Of a stretch of DNA of 64,000 nt, positions 44,738-53,169 are shown in pieces. The stretch is from NCBI GenBank assembly GCA_019359395.1, contig JAHHHK010000004.1:248001-312000 (forward strand), written 5' to 3'. Each line of letters begins with the position of its first letter. Positions within the stretch are counted from its first letter, which is position 1. The notes below the pieces were generated by a model. That model saw nothing but the letters and a program-made list of their open reading frames with translations. It did no database searches and was not told the origin of the DNA. The stretch comes from Komarekiella atlantica HA4396-MV6. GTDB lineage: Bacteria > Cyanobacteriota > Cyanobacteriia > Cyanobacteriales > Nostocaceae. The position numbers and the translations under genes are program-made.

Positions 44738-44844
44738 ACATCTCCAGAAATTAAATATGCATTATCCAGAAACTTTGTATACATGCAGATGTGCTATGTC
44801 TAGCTTTTCGGAGATGTCTTAATGAATAACGCCCCGAAACTAAA

Positions 44845-46440
44845 TTAAGCAGTACGAAAACGCGCTAATTCTTCACCAGTCTTCGCATCATGGGCGTGGA
44901 CTGTACACACCAAACAAGAATCAAACGATCGCGCGACGTGACCAACTTCCACAGGGTCGGTAGAATCGTAAATGGGTGTGCCTACTAAAGCTTCTTCAAT
45001 GGGGCCGCGTTTACCTTCACTATCACGAGGGCCGATATTCCAAGTACCGGGGGCAATTACCTGGTAATTCTTAATTTTACCGCCCTCGACTTCTACCCAG
45101 TGACACAGAGAACCTCGCGCTGCTTCAGTTGCACCCCAACCCTTGCCGTCTTTTTCTGTGGGTTTGATGTACCAGGCGTCATTTAATTTGAACTCACGCA
45201 AACAGTGTTCAGCTTGGCGATATAATTTCACAAGTTCGTGAACTCGCGCTAATTGACGTACATGGATGCTAGCGCCACGCATCCGCTTGAAGACATCCAA
45301 GATAAACCCGTCGTAGTGTTGCCAAGATTCTCCATGTTTGCCACCTGCGACTAATTGACGCGCTAAGGGGCCGGCTTCTAAGCGTCCAAAGTCTTGGTGC
45401 AATACTGCACTTGCCCAAGAATAGGCATTATCGAAGTCTTTTGTATTATTTGCAGTGGGTTTAGTGGTGCGATCGCTGGGGTGAATGTCTGCTGTGCCTT
45501 CATCGTACCAGGAATGAGTTGTATTCTCACGGGTAAAAGACGGATCCATTAAGGTGTGAGTGTCAGCGAAACTATCGTACACTCCACTTTTCATAATCAA
45601 AGCAGCATTTCGTCCTTCAATGGTGGGCTTTTGGTATTTGTCCTCGTGGGCTAAATATCCCCAAGTGACGTATTTACCAACACCAGCCCCATACCTATCT
45701 AAACCGATATCTAAACCCATGCGCCAATAAAAACCCAAGTCGGAATCTCGATGATTTCGGTCTTCATCTAGCCAATCCATGAAGTCATCATAAGTTTGGA
45801 TTTCTTCGTAACGTTCTAAAGAACAACCCAACCACACTGGTTCTAACCAATTGGTGCGGAAATATTCCAGAATTGCCCAGGCGCGGGTAATGTCTGTTAG
45901 GGTGGGGGCGCACATCACACCACCAGGAACCATGTAGCTAGAATGGGGCCATTGACCACCTAACAGTGCATATATCTCTACAGGTTTAGCTGAAATTGTA
46001 ATACCGATTTCATAAGACTTGCCAGTGTAGGCGGCAAAGCGTCTGCAAGCTTCGTCATAATAGCGACTATTGCGGTATTTTTTATTGGTCAAGTCGATAG
46101 CAAACAAACCATAAAAATACCGGGGTATGCTTTGGATTGTTTCGACAATTTGACCCAGATTTCTAGCTAAAATTGCATTGCGTGGAACTTCTGTACCCCA
46201 GGCTGTATCTAAGGCCCAGGATGCACAAGTTAGGTGAGAACCGCCGCAAATACCGCAAATGCGAGGCGTGACAATTAATCCGGCTTGGGGGTCTTTACCG
46301 CGTAGGATAACTTCAAATCCTCGGAAGAGTTCGGCATGTGTCCAAGCGTTGACTACCCGCCCATGTTCGATATCAACTCGGACATCTAAATCGCCTTCAA
46401 CTCTGCCAACTGGTGAGATGTCTAATGATTGAATTGTCAT
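44845..46440 (-). CDS. hupL: Uptake [NiFe] hydrogenase large subunit
   Basis: A 531-residue HupL starting MTIQSLDISPVGRVEGDLDV. The active-site cysteine motifs are RICGICGGSH (N-terminal) and DSCLVCTVHAH (C-terminal), followed by a short tail removed by HupW. The enzyme oxidises H2 made by nitrogenase in heterocysts. The gene is continuous, without the hupL excision element of Anabaena PCC 7120. The ATG at 46440 is preferred to a TTG nine codons upstream. Confidence 0.97.
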   Translation of the reverse strand: MTIQSLDISPVGRVEGDLDVRVDIEHGRVVNAWTHAELFRGFEVILRGKDPQAGLIVTPRICGICGGSHLTCASWALDTAWGTEVPRNAILARNLGQIVETIQSIPRYFYGLFAIDLTNKKYRNSRYYDEACRRFAAYTGKSYEIGITISAKPVEIYALLGGQWPHSSYMVPGGVMCAPTLTDITRAWAILEYFRTNWLEPVWLGCSLERYEEIQTYDDFMDWLDEDRNHRDSDLGFYWRMGLDIGLDRYGAGVGKYVTWGYLAHEDKYQKPTIEGRNAALIMKSGVYDSFADTHTLMDPSFTRENTTHSWYDEGTADIHPSDRTTKPTANNTKDFDNAYSWASAVLHQDFGRLEAGPLARQLVAGGKHGESWQHYDGFILDVFKRMRGASIHVRQLARVHELVKLYRQAEHCLREFKLNDAWYIKPTEKDGKGWGATEAARGSLCHWVEVEGGKIKNYQVIAPGTWNIGPRDSEGKRGPIEEALVGTPIYDSTDPVEVGHVARSFDSCLVCTVHAHDAKTGEELARFRTA

Positions 46441-46460
46441 TTCTTCTATCCTGATTTTTA

Positions 46461-46478
46461 TAAGCACTGAAGTGCTTA
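46461..46478 (-). promoter_or_regulatory. hupS-hupL intergenic hairpin
   Basis: TAAGCACT and AGTGCTTA form an 8-bp stem in the 45-bp gap between hupS and hupL. A hairpin in this position is known from Nostoc punctiforme, where it is thought to affect transcript stability or subunit ratio. Confidence 0.65.
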
Positions 46479-46485
46479 CTACAAA

Positions 46486-47448
46486 CTAAACTGTAAAAAA
46501 GTCTTCTTCTGCCCAAGGTGGTGCTGCATCTTTGGCAACCATTGTGAGTAAGGCGTAGTCTTTTTTGTTGACTCCTGGTGGTAATTCTTTAGGGACTCCC
46601 ATGACGGTTTGCGTTTTAAATACGGTTCCTGGTTTGAGGTCAAAGAATGGGAACTCTGGTTCTGTGCAACCTAAACAGGGCATCCCGGCGCGGGTTTTGG
46701 AGGAGACGCGATTCCACAAGATGCGGTTGCAGGATGAATGGGTCATAGGGCCGCGACAACCTAAGTCGTAGAATAGGCAGCCTTTGCGTTGACCAAATTC
46801 GGCGGTTGATGCTTTGTAGGCAAAGTGGACGTTACGGGTACAACCTGTTTGAGTATAGGTGTTGAAGAAGGTTTGAGGACGATGCAGTTCGTCAAGGGCG
46901 ATGTCGGCGATGCGTCCAGTAGCGATCGCAACTAATATCTGCGTTATCCAGTCGGGATGCGCGGGACATCCGGGTATGTTGATTACAGGTAATCCAGCTT
47001 GTGATAAGAAGTCTTTACCTAAAAAGCCGCCTTCTTGACGCTTGAGAAATTGCAAGCCTTCCGATTCGCTGGGGTTGGGTGACATTGCGGGGATTCCTCC
47101 CCATGTTGCACAATCTCCCACAGCAACGATAAAACTAGCAGCTTTGGAGAGGTCAGCTAGCCAGTCTTTCATGGGGCGATCAGCAAAACGATTCCATTCG
47201 CCACTGCCGTTGGGGGCGTTGACAACGCTGCCTTCAAATACCAAGATATCTAAGGGAATTGTGCCAGAAATACAATCCCATAGCAGCGTTTGCAAGTTGT
47301 TGCCCAGTTCCAGCCCTAAAGATGGATGCCAAAGTAAGTTAATGCCGAAGTCGGCAATTAAATCGCAGACTGTCGGTTCTTCAGCGTTGAGAAATGACAT
47401 GGTGTTGCCTGAACAAGCACCACCTTGTAGCCATAGTACGTTAGTCAT
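46486..47448 (-). CDS. hupS: Uptake [NiFe] hydrogenase small subunit
   Basis: A 320-residue HupS with Fe-S ligands in GGACSGNT, VGDCATWGG, IPGCPAHPDW, the C-terminal CRGPMTHSSCN and MPCLGCTEPEFPF. No twin-arginine signal peptide is present, as in other cyanobacteria, so the enzyme stays on the cytoplasmic face. It is the first gene of hupSL, 45 bp before hupL. Confidence 0.97.
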   Translation of the reverse strand: MTNVLWLQGGACSGNTMSFLNAEEPTVCDLIADFGINLLWHPSLGLELGNNLQTLLWDCISGTIPLDILVFEGSVVNAPNGSGEWNRFADRPMKDWLADLSKAASFIVAVGDCATWGGIPAMSPNPSESEGLQFLKRQEGGFLGKDFLSQAGLPVINIPGCPAHPDWITQILVAIATGRIADIALDELHRPQTFFNTYTQTGCTRNVHFAYKASTAEFGQRKGCLFYDLGCRGPMTHSSCNRILWNRVSSKTRAGMPCLGCTEPEFPFFDLKPGTVFKTQTVMGVPKELPPGVNKKDYALLTMVAKDAAPPWAEEDFFTV

Positions 47449-48268
47449 CGGCTATTTGTTTTTCTATCGTTTACCATGTACGACGTAGGTGATCAGGTTT
47501 GTAGAGTTTTACCTGTTTATCAATATTTATTTTCCAAAATAAGGGGATTTTTTTATTCTATAATCTTTCGTTAAATAAAAAGTTATCATTAGGCATAAAT
47601 ATAATCTAATAAAGATTTGATTAAAAGGTTATATGGATAACAGACTTTTCAAAAAATATATGAATAATATATAAACTTATAACCTTATTTTTAGATCTAT
47701 AAGCTATTGACTCTCAAGCTAAAAGCTTTATATGGCAAGTACTTTAGCTTTGATTTCAATATATTGAGTATCAAATAGATATGAGCTGAGTATCTATATA
47801 AATAGTTAGTTTTTGATGATAAATAAGTAAATAATGTATTCATTATATGTCAATATATCAAAAAATATTTTTTTGATTATGTAATGTATGGATACAAAAA
47901 ATATTATAAGGATATAAGGTGTTTAAAGCTGACATTAATATTGGCATTTTCCCCATAGAATTTTCTAAATAGGGTGTTTTATAGTAAAAAAATTGATTCA
48001 CTCAATTTAAAGAGAGTATTAGGGATTAGGAATTGGTGAAAGGGAAAGAGGTAAAGAGGAAAGGGAAGAACCATCCTGTTCCTTGCCCTTTAACCTTTCC
48101 CCCTCTTTCCTAGTCCCCAGTCCCTAGTTTCAAAAAAGGGGAATTCCGCCTAAAGGACTCAAAGCCTGCGTAAATCTGTATGCCCTGTGATTAGACGCGT
48201 AAAGCGTGTCTCTATCTTTAGTGGGCGTTGAAAGACTCAATTCTTCAATTGGCTAGAGTACGGCAGTT
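47449..48268. promoter_or_regulatory. Divergent AT-rich region between hupS and the extended hyp operon
   Basis: About 820 bp without a gene. 47500-47980 is very AT-rich and should hold the hupSL promoter. I looked for an NtcA box (GTA-N8-TAC) and saw no exact match; a near match (GTA-N9-TAC) is at about 47881-47895. 48017-48120 is purine-rich short repeat, and 48190-48212 has a diverged LTRR palindrome. Confidence 0.4.
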
Positions 48269-49237
48269 ATGACCCCCAGCATTACAGATTCAGCAGTGAA
48301 GGCTGCGATCGCGGCTATTGCATCGGAGTCAGCAACGATGGAGGAAAAAATCCAAATGCTGATCGAGATCGCACAGGGCTTTCAAAAGAAGCCCAAAACT
48401 GCCCAAGACTTGCGTAATGCAGTTTCCCTATATTACCGGGCGTATGAGATGTGTGGTGAGGAGTATACCCTGCTGAAGGCCCGCGCCCAGGTGGGGATGG
48501 CAGGGACGTTACAGATAATACCGGATGTGGGGACTGAATTGTTACTGCAAGCGAAAGTAGGTTATGAAGAGGCGCTACCGACTTTACAACAATTAGCTTT
48601 GCCAGAGGAAGTGGCAGAGGCACAGATGAATTTAGGGTTGGTGTTGCAGTCGCTTGTACCGTTCAATTTGGCGCGGATAACGGACAGCATCCAAGCTTAT
48701 CATGAGGCTTTGCGGGTATTTACCTGGCAGAATTATCCGCAGGAATACGCGATTTTATACAACAATATTGCGATCGCATACCTTTCTATGCCTTTGGCGT
48801 CGGAACGTGAATACTTGCGTCAGGGTTTAGCAGTGCAATCGTTTGAGGTGGCGCTGAAGCATATTAACCTGATTGACCATCCTAGGGAATATGCGATGTT
48901 GCAAAACAATTTGGGTAACGCCTTGCAATATTTAGTCAGTTCCCATCCTCTGGAGAATAATTTGCGGGCGATCGCAGCTTACAATGAAGCATTAAAAGTG
49001 CGTAACCCCAAAGATACACCTCTAGAGTACGCTAACACAATTTCCAACAAAGCTAACGCTTTATTCAACTTACCCGACGACCCAGAAAAACCAGAAAACG
49101 GTAATTCTAAAAATCTCTTACAAGCGCATAATTGTTATCAAGAAGCTTGGCAAATATTCACACAACATCAACAGATGGAACAAGCAGAAGTAGTAGCCCA
49201 AGCACTACAAGATGTCGAAGCAGAAATGATGAGTTAG
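48269..49237 (+). CDS. TPR-repeat protein of the extended hyp operon
   Basis: A 322-residue protein with several tetratricopeptide-like repeats from about residue 80 to 270 (EAQMNLGLVLQSLVPFNLAR, YAILYNNIAIAYLSMP, YAMLQNNLGNALQYLV). It starts the plus-strand group leading to hypF. In Nostoc PCC 7120 a similar set of genes lies between the hydrogenase and hypF and is co-transcribed with hyp genes. A role in small-subunit maturation has been proposed for the set; none is proven. Confidence 0.8.
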   Translation: MTPSITDSAVKAAIAAIASESATMEEKIQMLIEIAQGFQKKPKTAQDLRNAVSLYYRAYEMCGEEYTLLKARAQVGMAGTLQIIPDVGTELLLQAKVGYEEALPTLQQLALPEEVAEAQMNLGLVLQSLVPFNLARITDSIQAYHEALRVFTWQNYPQEYAILYNNIAIAYLSMPLASEREYLRQGLAVQSFEVALKHINLIDHPREYAMLQNNLGNALQYLVSSHPLENNLRAIAAYNEALKVRNPKDTPLEYANTISNKANALFNLPDDPEKPENGNSKNLLQAHNCYQEAWQIFTQHQQMEQAEVVAQALQDVEAEMMS

Positions 49238-49295
49238 GAGTTATAGATTTAATTTAACTTCTTATTTCTAACTTTAATCATGAGGAAAACATAGC

Positions 49296-49562
49296 ATGAG
49301 AGATATTTTGGGCAATTCTACTATAAGTGATTTTCTTACAAGCTTAGCGGCTGGAGAGTTGAACATAGAGACTGAATTGGTGTGGGTAATCATTGCAACC
49401 GCTTTATCTATGGTCGGCGGTGCTATTGGCGGGATGCTGTTAGCCGGAAAGGATATCGGTTATCAGTTTTCAGCAATGTTGGGTGCATTATTTGCCCCAG
49501 CTGGTGTGATTCCTGCCATAGTCTTAGGGCTATTTGTGCTGAACTTTTTAACAAATTATTAG
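49296..49562 (+). CDS. Small membrane protein of the extended hyp operon
   Basis: An 88-residue protein with two membrane segments (VWVIIATALSMVGGAIGGML and GALFAPAGVIPAIVLGLFVL). It lies 58 bp after the TPR gene and 8 bp before another small membrane protein. A similar short gene pair is known in the extended hyp operon of Nostoc PCC 7120. It may anchor the maturation or hydrogenase complex to membranes (inference). Confidence 0.75.
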   Translation: MRDILGNSTISDFLTSLAAGELNIETELVWVIIATALSMVGGAIGGMLLAGKDIGYQFSAMLGALFAPAGVIPAIVLGLFVLNFLTNY

Positions 49563-49570
49563 GAGGAATT

Positions 49571-49795
49571 ATGTTAGAAATAGGGTGGTTTTCTGCCAAG
49601 TTATTCTTTAAAGGAAAGCTGCTGCGTGACCCTATATATTTTGTCCAGCAGACTGCTATTGGTGTAAGTATTGGTTTTCTACTATTTGTGTTACTTGCAC
49701 AAACCGAAATTCCTTTTTGGTTCCCAGTAGTAGTATCTAGTTTAGTAACAGGTATGATTATGCCATTTCTCCTCAAAGACTTCAAAATGAAGTGA
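49571..49795 (+). CDS. Second small membrane protein of the extended hyp operon
   Basis: A 74-residue protein, MLEIGWFSAKLFFKGKLLRD, with membrane segments AIGVSIGFLLFVLLAQ and FPVVVSSLVTGMIMPFLL. AGGAGG at 49561-49566 overlaps the previous stop and fixes the ATG at 49571. It is paired with the 88-residue membrane protein. Confidence 0.75.
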   Translation: MLEIGWFSAKLFFKGKLLRDPIYFVQQTAIGVSIGFLLFVLLAQTEIPFWFPVVVSSLVTGMIMPFLLKDFKMK

Positions 49796-49866
49796 CTTTT
49801 CAATTTTTATTTGTCCTTTGTAAGTAGCTAGGCGTAAATAAATTAAAGTTTGTAGTGAGTTAGCGC

Positions 49867-50115
49867 GGTCTTCTCTACGAGACGTTACGCGTTCACGTAG
49901 TGTCTCGTAGAGAAGGGGGTTTCCATGCCAGTTCCTACAACGGAGGGAACCCGCCGAAGTTCTGATCGGAGGAAGCCTCCGCTCAGACTTCTCTCCGCAA
50001 CGGACTGGCTCCCCATGAGCGACTAACTGTCTTCGCAGCGGTAGCGAGTCTTGCCTACGGCACGCTTTGCGAACGAGCGTCACCCGTACCCCTACGGGGA
50101 AGCAAGCTACAAAGC
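49867..50115. repeat. GC-rich REP-like palindromic repeats
   Basis: A long imperfect hairpin, cttctctacgagacgttacg ... gtgtctcgtagagaag (49870-49915), is followed by related GC-rich blocks. No gene is supported. Related blocks occur at 18556, 52984, 53028 and 55905. They separate the small membrane protein genes from the NifU-Rieske gene. Confidence 0.7.
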
Positions 50116-50246
50116 AGCGGCGACCTTAGGAGAAGGGTAAGGACTTTAGTCCTGACAATCCTTATTTTGAGCGATGAATCGCTCACTACGAGCTAAGATT
50201 TTATTTTATGTTAATTATACTTACCTACTTAAATAACCAATGACCA

Positions 50247-51092
50247 ATGACTAAACTTGAAGAATTGGTTGAAGAAATTAACCGCTTTGAGGCAATTATA
50301 TCTGAGTGGGATGAAAGCCAACGGTGTGTAGCAGTAGGGCTAAAAAGGTCAATTGAAGCTTTGCATAAAGAAGCCCTAACACGTTTGATTAAAAACCTCA
50401 AGCAAGAATCAATGTCAGCTTTGCGTCATGCTGTTGATGATGAGGTGGTGTATGCAGTACTGCTTTATCATGAACTAGTAAAATCACCACAACCGTCATT
50501 AATGCAACGCGTTCAGACAGCTCTTGAGGAAATTCGCCCAGGTTTAAAAAGCCATAATGGAGATGTAGAATTAGTGGCAATTAAACTACCAGATACAGTA
50601 GAAGTCCAATTAATAGGAACTTGTAGTAATTGTGCTGCTTCTACTTTGACTTTATCTCAGGGAATTGAGCAAGCAATAAAAAAATATTGCCCCGAAATTA
50701 CTAAAGTAGTTGCGGTTAATAAGCCTCTTACTATTAATAGCGCTAATTCTGGCTTAAGTAGTCCATTTCTTACACAGGTAAATTCTGCTTGGGTAAAATT
50801 AGCAACTATTGATCAAGTTCCTGAGTCTAGTTTAGTAGCAGTGCAATTTGCGGGTAATTCACTAATTTTACATCGTCAAGGTGTTAATATTACCTGCTAC
50901 CGTAATGCTTGTGGTCACATGGGAGATCCTTTAGAAACTGGTAAGGTTGAAAATGGTATTCTTACCTGTCCTTCTCACGGATTTCAGTACAATTTAGAAA
51001 CAGGTGAATGTTTAACGGCAATCGATGTTTCTTTAAAGTCTTATCCAGTACAGATTAAAGGTGATAATGTTTTTGTACAGATGCAAAAATAG
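50247..51092 (+). CDS. NifU-like/Rieske fusion protein of the extended hyp operon
   Basis: A 281-residue protein with three parts: a ~90-residue helical N terminus, an Nfu-type domain (GTCSNCAASTLTLSQGIEQA at about 126-146) and a C-terminal Rieske [2Fe-2S] domain with CGHMGDPLETG and LTCPSHGFQYN. It can thus carry both a transferable [4Fe-4S] and a fixed [2Fe-2S] cluster. In Nostoc a similar protein lies in the extended hyp operon and has been proposed to help mature HupS clusters. It is a natural candidate for HupS Fe-S delivery (inference). Confidence 0.88.
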   Translation: MTKLEELVEEINRFEAIISEWDESQRCVAVGLKRSIEALHKEALTRLIKNLKQESMSALRHAVDDEVVYAVLLYHELVKSPQPSLMQRVQTALEEIRPGLKSHNGDVELVAIKLPDTVEVQLIGTCSNCAASTLTLSQGIEQAIKKYCPEITKVVAVNKPLTINSANSGLSSPFLTQVNSAWVKLATIDQVPESSLVAVQFAGNSLILHRQGVNITCYRNACGHMGDPLETGKVENGILTCPSHGFQYNLETGECLTAIDVSLKSYPVQIKGDNVFVQMQK

Positions 51093-51777
51093 AGCTTAAG
51101 AGTATTTCTAGCCTGTATTTAAAGCAATTATATAACGACTTTGGAATTAGGCGATCGCACTGGATTTTCAAAGCACTTGTCAATATTGCTATTTACCTAA
51201 AGCTATGCATGTGACGCACCAAATCCGCCATTACCCATTTCCTTATCCTGAAAAGCAGGAAGTCCGGTTGCTTTTTTTGCTTCTTCAACAACAGAAGAAT
51301 TTTTTTGAGCGATCGCAGTATATCTATCAATTTTAAATCTTTTTGGGTGAGTTAAAATTGCAATGGCTGAGATTTTTCGATATCGGCTTGTATGGGTGTA
51401 GCAAATATAGGTCGAAATAATTCGGGCGACGACGAAATTATCAATATTAGCAATAAATTGGTAATGCCTAGCGATTTCAAACCATCTCCTTAATTGGTTT
51501 TAATTTTTACAATACCACTACATGACCATACATCTCATCTTTTTTACTACCTCTTAACCCCACTACTGAAAAAAGCTCACCTGGATAAATATGTAGATTA
51601 TTTTCAGTCATTGCAAAATAGTGAATTTTGAATCAAGTTTTGAGGTTTAAGAATATTAAAATTAATCACAGAATTGCAACTAATGATACATATTAATTTT
51701 CACCAATGATATTGGATAATTATTAGCGTTTATTTACTATTTATGAGGTTCAGAGCACAATTAATCCCATATAAACC
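51093..51777. other. Spacer before the NHL gene, with a possible remnant
   Basis: No full gene is supported. On the minus strand, 51203-51345 encodes QKNSSVVEEAKKATGLPAFQ then DKEMGNGGFGASHA-stop, which looks protein-like, in a frame open for about 98 codons without a standard start. I do not recognise it; it may be the end of a lost gene. The remainder is AT-rich. Confidence 0.35.
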
Positions 51778-52974
51778 TTGTTACCAGAAAACATAGTAAT
51801 TCCCCAATTACCTTTATCATCTCAGGGTGCAACAGTGATTTTAGGTAATATTATTGAACCGCAACAATTAGTAATACCTTTAGCACCCAGTTCTACAACT
51901 ATGTTTGGGCCTCGTGGTGCTTGTTTGCTATCTGATGGGCCATTGTGGGTATCAGATACAGGACATCATCGATTGTTGGGATGGCAAAATTTACCCACCA
52001 GAGACAACCAACCTGCTGATTGGGTAATTGGACAACCAGACTTTTATCATGAAGGACAAAATGCTAAAGGTACACCGGGAAAGGCAACTTTCAGCGTTCC
52101 AACTGGGATTTGTGCTTGTGGGGAAGGTTTAGCAGTAGCAGATGCTTGGAACCATCGAGTTTTGATTTGGAACAACTTACCAGAAGATAGCAATGTTCCA
52201 GCAGATTTGGTGTTAGGGCAAGATAATTTTATTGATAATGAATCTAATAGGGGAAGTCAAATAGCATCTGCTAATACAATGCACTGGCCTTATGGTGTTT
52301 TTTATCATCAAGGACGACTATTTGTTGCCGATACAGGGAATCGACGGGTTTTAATTTGGCATCAATTACCAACAGAAAACGGTCAACCCGCCGATTTAGT
52401 ATTGGGACAACCAAATATGATATTTCGTAACGAGAATGGTGGTAGTTCTCCAACCGCAGCGAGTATGCGATGGTGTCACGATATCACCTTTTGGGGAGAG
52501 AATTTGGTTGTTGCTGATGCAGGTAATAATCGCGTGATGATTTGGCAGGGAATGCCAACAGAAAATAATACCCCTTGTGCAGCTGTGTTAGGACAAAAAA
52601 ACTTTAATTCTGTAGAAATGAATCAAGGAGTTTATTTTCCCAGCGCTAGTAGTTTGAGTATGCCTTATGGCGTGGGAGTTGCTGATGATTGGCTGGTAGT
52701 TGCAGATACAGCTAATTCTCGATTATTAGGATGGAGAAAACCGGAATCAATTTCATCATTGCAGAATACTGTAGCAGATGTATTGGCATTGCCAGCCACA
52801 GGCATTGCAGGACAAATAAATTTTCAAAATAAGGGTGAAAATCGTAATTTTGGACTACCAAAGCGAGATAGTTTAAATTGGTGTTATGGAATTAAAATTG
52901 TTGGCAAAACAGCGGTGGTAGCTGATTCTGGAAATAATCGAGTTTTGCTGTGGCAGTTAAATACTAATTCGTAA
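51778..52974 (+). CDS. NHL-repeat protein of the extended hyp operon
   Basis: A 398-residue protein of NHL-type beta-propeller repeats; LWVSDTGHHRLLGWQNLP, LAVADAWNHRVLIWNNLP, LFVADTGNRRVLIWHQLP and LVVADAGNNRVMIWQGMP are successive blades. Such propellers mediate protein binding. No ATG lies in frame near the conserved start, so a TTG at 51778 is used; no strong ribosome-binding site is visible, so the start is uncertain. A similar gene precedes hypF in Nostoc PCC 7120. Confidence 0.82.
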   Translation: MLPENIVIPQLPLSSQGATVILGNIIEPQQLVIPLAPSSTTMFGPRGACLLSDGPLWVSDTGHHRLLGWQNLPTRDNQPADWVIGQPDFYHEGQNAKGTPGKATFSVPTGICACGEGLAVADAWNHRVLIWNNLPEDSNVPADLVLGQDNFIDNESNRGSQIASANTMHWPYGVFYHQGRLFVADTGNRRVLIWHQLPTENGQPADLVLGQPNMIFRNENGGSSPTAASMRWCHDITFWGENLVVADAGNNRVMIWQGMPTENNTPCAAVLGQKNFNSVEMNQGVYFPSASSLSMPYGVGVADDWLVVADTANSRLLGWRKPESISSLQNTVADVLALPATGIAGQINFQNKGENRNFGLPKRDSLNWCYGIKIVGKTAVVADSGNNRVLLWQLNTNS

Positions 52975-53160
52975 TTCGTAATGGGCTTCTCTGCGAGACG
53001 CTGCTTTGTAGCTTGCTTCCCCGTAGGGGTACGCCCCACTAAGAAGCGCGTAATTCGTAATACTCGCCAAGGGCGAGAAGCAAGCTATGTAATTCGCCCT
53101 GGATTATGCTCTAAGCGTAGCTATACCGCAAGCTTTACGTAATTTGTAATTTCTGAAAGT
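52967..53160. repeat. STRR and REP-like repeats before hypF
   Basis: Copies of ttcgtaa/attcgtaatt flank GC-rich repeat blocks (gcgagacgctgctttgtagc and ccccgtaggggtacgcc). These resemble 49867-50115 and 24929. Confidence 0.6.
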
Positions 53161-53169
53161 TAGATTTGT

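Noticed and set aside
47449-48268. NtcA binding site for hupSL
   Set aside because: No exact GTA-N8-TAC was seen; the closest has a 9-base spacer, so no site is annotated.
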